From Rhodospirillales bacterium (GTDB taxonomy: Bacteria > Pseudomonadota > Alphaproteobacteria > Rhodospirillales > UBA2165): a DNA stretch of 5,799 bases. Each line of letters begins with the position of its first letter. The first letter of the stretch is position 1. The stretch spans positions 1-5,799 of the forward strand of contig JABMOP010000089.1 in assembly GCA_013204125.1 (NCBI GenBank), given 5' to 3'. Below are positions 1 through 5,380 of the stretch, piece by piece. Both the position numbers and the translations under genes were made by a program. The notes under the pieces were generated by a model. It had not been told where the DNA came from. It worked only from the letters and a program-made list of their open reading frames with translations, and ran no database searches.

Positions 1-139
1 ATTTGTCCAGCTTGCCGGGATTACGCGCCGCAACCACGACTTTCATTCCAGCGGCGTTAAAGCGCCTTGCAAGCGACGCGCTTAGACCGGATCCAGCGCC
101 GACAATGACTGCAATTTGGCCTGCCGTTTGGTCGTTCAT
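1..139 (-). CDS. Short-chain dehydrogenase/reductase (SDR), N-terminal fragment cut by the window edge
   Basis: Only the first 46 codons are present; the gene runs off the left edge. The peptide begins MNDQTAGQIAVIVGAGSGLS and continues through an alpha-helical ARRF segment to VVVAARNPGKLD. This is the beta1-alpha1-beta2 start of a Rossmann fold. The glycine-rich cofactor loop is at residues 14-18 (GAGSG), and the Arg after beta2 (residue 39) is often found in NADP-preferring members. The classical pattern TGxxxGxG is altered: Val replaces Thr and Ser20 replaces the last Gly, as in some SDR subfamilies. The start is supported by an AGGAG at 148-152, eight bases before the ATG. The gene diverges from the flagellin-like gene. 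The substrate cannot be told from this fragment; NAD(P)H-dependent oxidoreduction is inferred from the family. Confidence 0.85.
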   Translation of the reverse strand, partial: MNDQTAGQIAVIVGAGSGLSASLARRFNAAGMKVVVAARNPGKLDK

Positions 140-213
140 GAGATTAGCTCCTGTGAAAATTTTTGGTGTAATTTCATGCCCCCACCATAACAGGCGCCTG
201 CCAAGGTTTCCCT

Positions 214-239
214 TAAATTTTACGTGTTCTTGCCGGAGA
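214..239 (+). promoter_or_regulatory. Possible sigma-28 (FliA) promoter for the flagellin-like gene
   Basis: TAAA at 214-217 (extended TAAATTTT) is followed after 14 bases by GCCGGAGA at 232-239. The sigma-28 consensus is TAAA, about 15 bases, then GCCGATAA. The -35 tetrad and the first four bases of the -10 match, while the second half of the -10 matches poorly (5 of 8 overall). It points toward the flagellin-like gene and would give a leader of about 100 bases. Sigma-28 control is common for flagellin genes, which makes the site plausible, but this is a match by eye to a short motif. Confidence 0.35.
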
Positions 240-317
240 ACCCAGCCAAACCATGGTCCCGCGTCTGTTTACGAGACGGTAACACCCATTGTGCTAAGTT
301 GAGTCAAAGCAGAAATA

Positions 318-343
318 CGGCGGCAATCGGACCGCCGAAAGGA
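318..343 (+). promoter_or_regulatory. Leader hairpin abutting the Shine-Dalgarno of the flagellin-like gene
   Basis: A perfect inverted repeat, CGGCGG (318-323) and CCGCCG (332-337) with an 8-base loop, ends at the base directly before the Shine-Dalgarno AAAGGA (338-343). Five bases then separate the Shine-Dalgarno from the ATG at 349. An in-frame TAA at 295-297 confirms that the ATG is the first start of this reading frame. A GC-rich hairpin placed here could affect ribosome access or give a binding site to a regulator. In alphaproteobacteria FlbT is known to act on the 5' leader of flagellin mRNA. The repeat is seen; the regulatory role is inferred. Confidence 0.4.
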
Positions 344-348
344 TAAAT

Positions 349-1470
349 ATGGCCGTTAAACTCGGAAGCATAACTGAAATTATAAACGCCCAGTTGCAGG
401 GCCAATATGCCAATTCCGTAGATACTATTGGCCTTATCACTGAGCAGCTTGTGGCGCGCATGAAGGAAGAACAAGGCGCCCAGGCCGTAAATTTTGACCG
501 TGTCGATCTGACCACTGCCAACCGTGAAAAGGCCAGGCTTTTAAATTTCAAAGGGCGAATCGCCAACAATGTCAGCGCCGCCGCCAAGGCCAAAAACGCC
601 ATCGAATGGACAACCCAAACCCTTGGGAAAATGAAAACCGATTTAACCGCTCTCTTAGGCTCGACCGATCCCGCCGCACGCACTGCGGCGGCGAGCGCCT
701 TTAACACCGACCGCAATAATATAGACTCGAAAGTCGATGGCGCCAATCAGATGAACGATTACATCAATATCAATCTGGTGGGCAATACTTCCGGTCCCGG
801 GTTTACGACCGACGATCTCTATTCGCCGAGCGGGCCAACCGGCGGCGGCGTCATGATTGAGGGCGCTTATCTCGGCACCCGCTTCAACATCCAAGACGCC
901 AGTGGTTTTTTGTGGCGCTATTCGGAAGCAACCGACGAATACGTCCAATATGTATCGGACAGCACCCAAGCCAAAACCGGAACCACAATTGCCGCTGCCG
1001 GTTTAACGGTCACAAGCTACGACCATGCCACCGGCGCTGTGGTCCTCGGCGGATCGGGATCTCTCAGCGGCACCGTCGTCAAAGGCGGCGTCGGCCTTCT
1101 TTCCAGCGAGTATTACAGCGATTTTGTTGATGATGTGGCTGTGCAGCAAGCCATAACCGATGTCGATGCGGCAATCGTGATCGCCAATTCAAAAGGCTTT
1201 GCGATCACCGCGGATACGACCATCATCGAGGGCAGTGTTAAGTTGATTAATGATCGCGTAGCAAAATTGGATAAGCAGGCGGCAAAAATATTGCAGGAAG
1301 AATTTAAGGATTCCTCTGCCAGGTCCAAGGCGGCAAATTTAAATCTGATCTTTGCCATCAACAATCTCAACATCTTGTCCCAATCGGGCAGCGGCTTGGT
1401 CGAGAATTTAATTGCCTCGACCGCCAATCAAGAACCGGCGCGCGGCTTGCTTGGGCTAATGGGACTATAG
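349..1470 (+). CDS. Divergent flagellin-like protein (373 aa)
   Basis: The protein has flagellin-like architecture: helical ends (about residues 1-145 and 265-360) around a variable Gly/Thr/Ser-rich middle (about 146-260). It has no cysteine, no signal peptide and no membrane segment. Segments recalling the flagellin D1 domain are NAIEWTTQTLGKMKTDLTALL (83-103) and a stretch ending DYININLVG (137-145), which resembles the flagellin motif around FNGINLLG. The C-terminal helix at about 310-350 matches the layout of Rhodospirillaceae flagellin ends. The canonical early D0/D1 motif (LSTG.RI..A.DD.A) is missing, replaced by a charged stretch at 36-68, and about 18 residues (IASTANQEPARGLLGLMGL) follow the usual end. 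It may be a minor or specialised filament subunit, another exported filament-like protein, or unrelated with convergent architecture. No other flagellar gene is in the window. The reading frame is certain (good Shine-Dalgarno, tandem stops TAG-TGA at 1468-1473); the family call is moderate. Confidence 0.8.
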   Translation: MAVKLGSITEIINAQLQGQYANSVDTIGLITEQLVARMKEEQGAQAVNFDRVDLTTANREKARLLNFKGRIANNVSAAAKAKNAIEWTTQTLGKMKTDLTALLGSTDPAARTAAASAFNTDRNNIDSKVDGANQMNDYININLVGNTSGPGFTTDDLYSPSGPTGGGVMIEGAYLGTRFNIQDASGFLWRYSEATDEYVQYVSDSTQAKTGTTIAAAGLTVTSYDHATGAVVLGGSGSLSGTVVKGGVGLLSSEYYSDFVDDVAVQQAITDVDAAIVIANSKGFAITADTTIIEGSVKLINDRVAKLDKQAAKILQEEFKDSSARSKAANLNLIFAINNLNILSQSGSGLVENLIASTANQEPARGLLGLMGL

Positions 1471-1480
1471 TGATCGCGCT

Positions 1481-2842
1481 CTAAACCGCACGCGAATGGC
1501 GGGCGCCGCCATTGTTTGAATTTTTCGTCAAATAGGTATCGAAAGCTGCGGCTACCAGCCGTGCAAAAGGCCGGTAGGGCTCGCCAATTTCAATTTTGTC
1601 GGCACCAAGCTCACAAATCCCATCCTCGGCCAAAGGGGCCAAAGCAGCCATCGCCGGCGCCAAAGCGGATTTATCCACCCCATGTTGGGTGCAAAGCTGG
1701 TTCACATCCAATTTCATATCACAGAGAATACGCTCGATTGCATCTCTTTGCAGACGGTCTTCGGGCTTGAGGGCGCGGCCGCGGACCGTGGCCAGCCGGC
1801 CTTCCTGAATACGCCGCTGATAATCTTTCAAGGGCGATGTGTTTTGCACATACCCTTCGGGCAATGAGCCGATGGCCGAAGCTCCGAAACCAATCAAAGT
1901 ATCGGCAGTATCGGCGGTATAACCTTGAAAATTGCGATGAAGACGCCCTTCGGCTAATGCCACCGCGAGGCTATCGCCAGGGCGCGCGAAATGATCGAAG
2001 CCAACCCGAATAAACCCGTGTCCGACGAGACGCGCCGCTGCCGCTTCGGCCTGGCGCCAGCGCTCGGCAGCACCCGGCAAAGCATTTTCATCTATGAGCC
2101 TCTGGTGCTTCTTCATCCACGGCACATGGGCATAGCCAAAAAGCGCGATCCGCGCCGGGCCTAAACTGACTGCCCGGTCGACCATATCGATGACCCTGGC
2201 TTCGGTCTGATGAGGAAGCCCGTAGAGAAGGTCCATATTAATGGAATTGATGCCATGCCGGCGGAGCCAACCAACCACCCGTTCCGTGACTTCAAAAGGC
2301 TGAATACGGTTTATTGCCGTTTGGACTTCGGCGTTGAAATCTTGAACCCCGATGGAGACCCGGTTGACGCCGGCTCCTGCCAGGGCGCGGACATAGTCTT
2401 CGGTGGTGTCCCGGGGATCCAGTTCGACCGCGATTTCCGCGTTCGAAGCGATAGCGAAGCGCGCGCCGATATGGTCGAACGCGCGCCGCCAATCTTCCGG
2501 CGTTAAAAGCGTTGGGGATCCACCGCCCCAATGAATGTGCTTGGCTTCGGCAGGCCCCCCCAATTTCTCGGCAACCAAATCCACTTCGGCCAGCAGCGTT
2601 TCCAGATAATCGGCGACCGGCTCATAACGGTTGACGATCTTGGTGTAACACCCACAGAACCAGCACAACGTGTCGCAAAACGGAATATGAAAATAGAGCG
2701 ATACCGGCGCGCCCGCGCCCAAGCCCGCCAGCCAATCGGCGTAGGTATCGTCGGTGACGCTTTCATTGAAATGCGGCGCCGTCGGGTAGCTGGTGTAACG
2801 CGGCACATTCAAATCATATTTTTGGGCGAGTTCGATCAACAT
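1481..2842 (-). CDS. hemN: Oxygen-independent coproporphyrinogen III dehydrogenase (radical SAM)
   Basis: This cytoplasmic enzyme of heme synthesis oxidatively decarboxylates two propionate side chains of coproporphyrinogen III to give protoporphyrinogen IX, using S-adenosylmethionine and no oxygen. The 453-residue length is close to E. coli HemN. The N-terminal PRYTSYPTAPHF (14-25) is characteristic of true HemN rather than HemW. The iron-sulfur motif is CxxxCxFCxC with Cys56, Cys60, Cys63 and Cys65; Tyr50 stands in the SAM-contacting position, and HWGGGSPTLL (104-113) is the glycine-rich SAM motif. Further HemN hallmarks are NMDLLYGLPHQT and the later GFGASAIGSL. The start is fixed by an in-frame TGA at 2852-2854, only nine bases upstream; no clear Shine-Dalgarno precedes it. 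The gene lies 43 bases after glcF on the same strand, with an FNR-type box between them. The tail after FDTYL (TKNSNNGGARHSRAV) is encoded over the terminator of the opposing gene. Confidence 0.96.
   Translation of the reverse strand: MLIELAQKYDLNVPRYTSYPTAPHFNESVTDDTYADWLAGLGAGAPVSLYFHIPFCDTLCWFCGCYTKIVNRYEPVADYLETLLAEVDLVAEKLGGPAEAKHIHWGGGSPTLLTPEDWRRAFDHIGARFAIASNAEIAVELDPRDTTEDYVRALAGAGVNRVSIGVQDFNAEVQTAINRIQPFEVTERVVGWLRRHGINSINMDLLYGLPHQTEARVIDMVDRAVSLGPARIALFGYAHVPWMKKHQRLIDENALPGAAERWRQAEAAAARLVGHGFIRVGFDHFARPGDSLAVALAEGRLHRNFQGYTADTADTLIGFGASAIGSLPEGYVQNTSPLKDYQRRIQEGRLATVRGRALKPEDRLQRDAIERILCDMKLDVNQLCTQHGVDKSALAPAMAALAPLAEDGICELGADKIEIGEPYRPFARLVAAAFDTYLTKNSNNGGARHSRAV
1495..1525 (+). 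terminator. Rho-independent terminator of the flagellin-like gene, inside the hemN 3' end
   Basis: A perfect 8-bp inverted repeat, AATGGCGG (1495-1502) and CCGCCATT (1506-1513) with a 3-base loop, starts 24 bases after the TAG of the flagellin-like gene. On the plus strand it is followed by the T-rich stretch GTTTGAATTTTT (1514-1525). The five-T run begins seven bases after the stem, so the tract is not ideal. On the minus strand no T-rich stretch follows the stem, so it should work only for the plus-strand transcript. The element lies wholly within the last codons of hemN. Confidence 0.55.
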
Positions 2843-2847
2843 GGGCC

Positions 2848-2853
2848 ATTGTC
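2848..2853 (-). promoter_or_regulatory. Candidate -10 element of the hemN promoter
   Basis: Read on the minus strand the hexamer is GACAAT, matching TATAAT at four of six positions, including the key second A and final T. With transcription starting at 2841 or 2842 it would occupy about -12 to -7 or -11 to -6. The FNR-type box is then centred at about -41.5, the usual distance for class II FNR activation. The hexamer alone is weak; the case rests on the spacing. Confidence 0.4.
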
Positions 2854-2875
2854 ACTTGGGCAGCGATGCCTGGCA

Positions 2876-2889
2876 TTGATCCCGGTCAA
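2876..2889 (-). promoter_or_regulatory. FNR/Anr/FixK-type binding site upstream of hemN
   Basis: The minus strand reads TTGAC-CGGG-ATCAA against the consensus TTGAT-N4-ATCAA, matching 9 of 10 defined positions. The site lies between glcF and hemN and its first half-site overlaps the glcF stop codon (2886-2888). Its centre (2882/2883) is about 41.5 bases from the first bases of the hemN ATG. FNR-family control of hemN under low oxygen is well established in proteobacteria, including FnrL in Rhodobacter. The site is seen directly; occupancy and direction of regulation are inferred. Confidence 0.65.
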
Positions 2890-4154
2890 ACACCCGGCGG
2901 GCGCGGTCCACCGGTCGCCCAATCCAATAATTCCACCGTATGAACCACGGGGATATCGGTGTTGGACCTGAACTGTTCCATGCAGCCGATATTGCCGGTG
3001 GCGATAACGGCGCCCTCACTTCTAACCCCAGAAACGGCTTCAAGACGCCGCGCAATCAGCCGGTCGGCCATTTCCGGCTGCAGCAAGTTATAAGTGCCAG
3101 CGGAGCCGCAGCAAAAATGACGGCCCGGTATTTCTTTCAGTTGGAATCCGGCCTCAACCAATAAATCACGGGGTTGTTTTGAAATCCCCTGGCCGTGCAA
3201 CAGCGAACACGCATCGTGATAGATGACTATAGGTTTTTCGAATTGCCTGATTTCCGGCAGGCCGAGATCGGCAACCACTTCGGTTATATCGTGAGCCGGC
3301 GCGGGCACATTGTCTTCGCCGCCCAGAAGCTGGCCGTAATGTTTGATTTGGGTGCCACACCCGGCGGCGTTGGCGACGATGAAGTCTATATCACCCCCTG
3401 CGCCCGCACTTTCCCAAGCCTGAACATTGGCGCGCGCATATTCACGCGCTTTGTCATCTCGGCCTAAATGCAGATCAAGCGCGCCGCAGCAGACCGTGTT
3501 TTCGGCGATAACGACTTCAACGCCGAGACGATTAAGCAGTCGGATGGTGGCCTCATTGATGTTCTGGCGGAGCGCTTGCTGGACACAGCCGGGCAGCAAC
3601 GCCGCACGCTTGCCGGGGCTGCCTTGCACCGGGAAAGTCTGGCTTTTTCCGTAGAGTGCGCCTTTGGATAGATTATCCGGAATATGCTCCAACAAGACTG
3701 CCAGGCGGCGACCAAAAAGGCCCTTAAACGGCTTGGCCAAGGATCCAAGTCTTAAAAACAGCCGCGCCCGCCCTGCATGAGGCAGGATCATAGATAGAAT
3801 TATCCGCAGGCATCGCTCGATCGGCGAACGCCGGTGCACGGTTTCTACATGGGCGCGGGCAAGGTCGATGTAATTTTGGTAATCGACGCTCGATGGGCAG
3901 GCCGAAACGCAGGCCAGGCATGATAAGCATTTGTCCAAATGTCCGACCACGCCCTTATCGGGCGCGCCGCCGGTTTCGATCATATCCTTGATTAAATAAA
4001 TTCGTCCGCGCGGGCTGTCGCGCTCATCCCCCAATTCCGCATAGGTTGGGCACGCCGTGAGGCAGAAACCACAATGGACGCATTTGCCTAAAATGGCCAC
4101 CATTTCGGCGACCGCCGGGTTTTGGGCCAAAGCTGCGGGAATTTCGGTGCGCAT
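2886..4154 (-). CDS. glcF: Glycolate oxidase iron-sulfur subunit GlcF
   Basis: GlcF carries electrons from the flavin subunits GlcD/GlcE of glycolate oxidase toward the membrane quinone pool. Two ferredoxin-type [4Fe-4S] motifs are at the N-terminus: CVHCGFCLTACP (Cys25, 28, 31, 35) and CLSCLACVSACP (Cys76, 79, 82, 86). Two cysteine-rich CCG domains follow. The first has LLPGCVQ near 186-192, CCGALDLHLG near 222 and a later AAGCG; the second has YHDACSLLHGQG near 315, CCGSAGTYNLLQP near 350 and GNIGCMEQ. At 422 residues it is near the usual family length (about 407 in E. coli) and appears intact. The ATG lies three bases after the glcE stop (TAG-GCG-ATG), with AAGG at 4165-4168 as a weak Shine-Dalgarno, so translational coupling to glcE is likely. 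Confidence 0.95.
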   Translation of the reverse strand: MRTEIPAALAQNPAVAEMVAILGKCVHCGFCLTACPTYAELGDERDSPRGRIYLIKDMIETGGAPDKGVVGHLDKCLSCLACVSACPSSVDYQNYIDLARAHVETVHRRSPIERCLRIILSMILPHAGRARLFLRLGSLAKPFKGLFGRRLAVLLEHIPDNLSKGALYGKSQTFPVQGSPGKRAALLPGCVQQALRQNINEATIRLLNRLGVEVVIAENTVCCGALDLHLGRDDKAREYARANVQAWESAGAGGDIDFIVANAAGCGTQIKHYGQLLGGEDNVPAPAHDITEVVADLGLPEIRQFEKPIVIYHDACSLLHGQGISKQPRDLLVEAGFQLKEIPGRHFCCGSAGTYNLLQPEMADRLIARRLEAVSGVRSEGAVIATGNIGCMEQFRSNTDIPVVHTVELLDWATGGPRPPGV

Positions 4155-4157
4155 CGC

Positions 4158-5375
4158 CTAAACGCCTTGATACATGCGTCCGGGATTGAACATCCCGGTC
4201 GGATCAAAATTGGTTTTAAGCCTGGCGGACAAGGCTTCGGCAACCGGATCAAGCGGCTGAAACACCGGGATATCCAGGCGCATCCTATCCGGCGCACGCA
4301 TTAAGGTCGCATGGCCGCCAGGCGCCGCGATGGCGGCGCGTATTCGATCGGCCTGATCTTGAGCCGTCGCAGCACATGAGAGCCATATGAGGCCTCCGCC
4401 CCAATCGAAATAGGCTTCACAATCGATATGCATCCGGATATTAGATACCACCAACGCGCCCGATACCGGCGGCACAGAAAGGCGCCAAATGCAACGCTCC
4501 GGGTCCTTCAGCAACGCGCCGACGCTACCGATTTCAGTCCACAAAATACGCGAATTTGTTCCGTGTAATTCCTCGATTTCGCCAAACGGCGCCAAAAGAT
4601 TCCGCAGGGCCAAGCAGCGGGCTTGTGCAGATGGTCCCGGCCCTTCGATACGAATTGCGGTCACGGGGGCGCCGCTGGCTCCAACGTATTCGGCGCCGGA
4701 CCGGCCCGCGATATCACCCGGCAGGTGGGCAGCGGCCGAAACATCGTGGGGACTCCCAAGCGCCATCGCCATCGCCTCAGCGGCGGCAGCTTCGTTCAAC
4801 CCCAATATCAGAACGGTGCGTGTTTTTTCAGGCGCAGGTAAGGCGCGCACGGTGACCAAAGTCAGCATGCCTAAAGTTCCAAACGAGCCGGCCATCATTT
4901 TCGACATATCGAAACCTGTCACGTTTTTTACCACGCGGCCGCCTGACTGGAAAATTTCGCCGCGCCCGCCGATGGCGGTGAAACCCAAAACATGATCGCG
5001 CGCCGCACCCGCTTGAATGCGCCGGGGGCCAGATAAGTTACAGGCAATGACGCCGCCCAGGGTATCGCCATCGCCATCGCCGTAAAGCGCGGCCAAATTC
5101 GGCGGCTCGAAGGCGAGTTGTTGGTGCTGTGCGGCCAAGGCTTCGGTGATTTCGGCCATCAGCGTGCCGGCCTTGGCGGTTAGAACCAATTCGCCCGGCT
5201 CGTAGGATTCGATCCCTGCCAGGCCTAAGCTCGTCATCTGGCTATGCGCTTGGCCAGGCCGGCCCCAGCCGCGCTTCGTCGCGCCGCCGACAATTTCAAA
5301 AGTAGTCTCACCTGTTAGCGCGCCCCGCGTCAAATCGGCCGCTTCTTCTTCTGTTTGGGGGGCGAAGGTTTCCAA
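4158..5375 (-). CDS. glcE: Glycolate oxidase FAD-binding subunit GlcE
   Basis: GlcE is the second flavin-binding subunit of glycolate oxidase, an FAD-binding PCMH-type protein paralogous to the GlcD N-terminal half. With the TTG start at 5375 it has 405 residues (about 350 in E. coli). Motifs in order: GGATKRGWGRP (30-40), EPPNLAALYG (90-99), LGGVIACNLSGPRR (106-119), ARDHVLGF, then GGRVVKNVTGFDMSKMMAGS (145-164), and the C-terminal FDPTGMFNPGRMYQGV typical of GlcE. The start is uncertain. The only other normal start in frame upstream is GTG at 5450 (430 aa), which would overlap the conserved glcD tail by 70 bases and add residues that do not look conserved. TTG at 5375 lies five bases after the glcD stop and directly before the conserved FAPQTEEEAADL, but has no clear Shine-Dalgarno, suggesting coupling to glcD translation. 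A GGCGAT triplication encodes GDGDGD at 99-104. Confidence 0.92.
   Translation of the reverse strand: METFAPQTEEEAADLTRGALTGETTFEIVGGATKRGWGRPGQAHSQMTSLGLAGIESYEPGELVLTAKAGTLMAEITEALAAQHQQLAFEPPNLAALYGDGDGDTLGGVIACNLSGPRRIQAGAARDHVLGFTAIGGRGEIFQSGGRVVKNVTGFDMSKMMAGSFGTLGMLTLVTVRALPAPEKTRTVLILGLNEAAAAEAMAMALGSPHDVSAAAHLPGDIAGRSGAEYVGASGAPVTAIRIEGPGPSAQARCLALRNLLAPFGEIEELHGTNSRILWTEIGSVGALLKDPERCIWRLSVPPVSGALVVSNIRMHIDCEAYFDWGGGLIWLSCAATAQDQADRIRAAIAAPGGHATLMRAPDRMRLDIPVFQPLDPVAEALSARLKTNFDPTGMFNPGRMYQGV
5064..5081 (-). repeat. Hexanucleotide repeat (GGCGAT)x3 in glcE
   Basis: Three perfect copies of GGCGAT, in frame on the coding strand, encode Gly-Asp three times within the FAD-binding domain of GlcE, in a loop that varies in the family. 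Gain or loss of a unit would keep the frame and change only the loop length. The same hexamer recurs twice near 4762-4776, read in another frame as Met-Ala. Confidence 0.7.
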
Positions 5376-5380
5376 GGGAT

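Noticed and set aside
191..200. Perfect 10-base palindrome CAGGCGCCTG in the divergent intergenic region, upstream of the possible sigma-28 site.
   Set aside because: It could be an operator for either divergent gene, but a single short GC-rich palindrome is expected by chance and matches no regulator motif I recognise.
140..260. Sigma-54 promoter or clear sigma-70 promoter for the SDR gene on the minus strand.
   Set aside because: TTGGCA near 203-208 on the minus strand has neither the GG-N10-GC pattern of sigma-54 nor a -10 at usable spacing.
294..746. 150-codon open frame on the minus strand opposite the flagellin-like gene.
   Set aside because: It is hydrophobic and superficially membrane-like, but it mirrors Ala/Asn/Lys codons of the plus-strand gene, which has the good Shine-Dalgarno and flagellin-like features.
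2531..2971. 146-codon open frame on the plus strand across the hemN 5' end and glcF 3' end.
   Set aside because: It is antisense to two certain genes and to the FNR site, with an Arg-rich product that has no family signature.
4489..4995. 168-codon open frame on the plus strand, opposite glcE.
   Set aside because: It lies wholly antisense to well-conserved glcE codons, has a low-complexity Pro/Ala/Arg-rich product and no recognisable domain; it is a by-product of GC-rich codon use.
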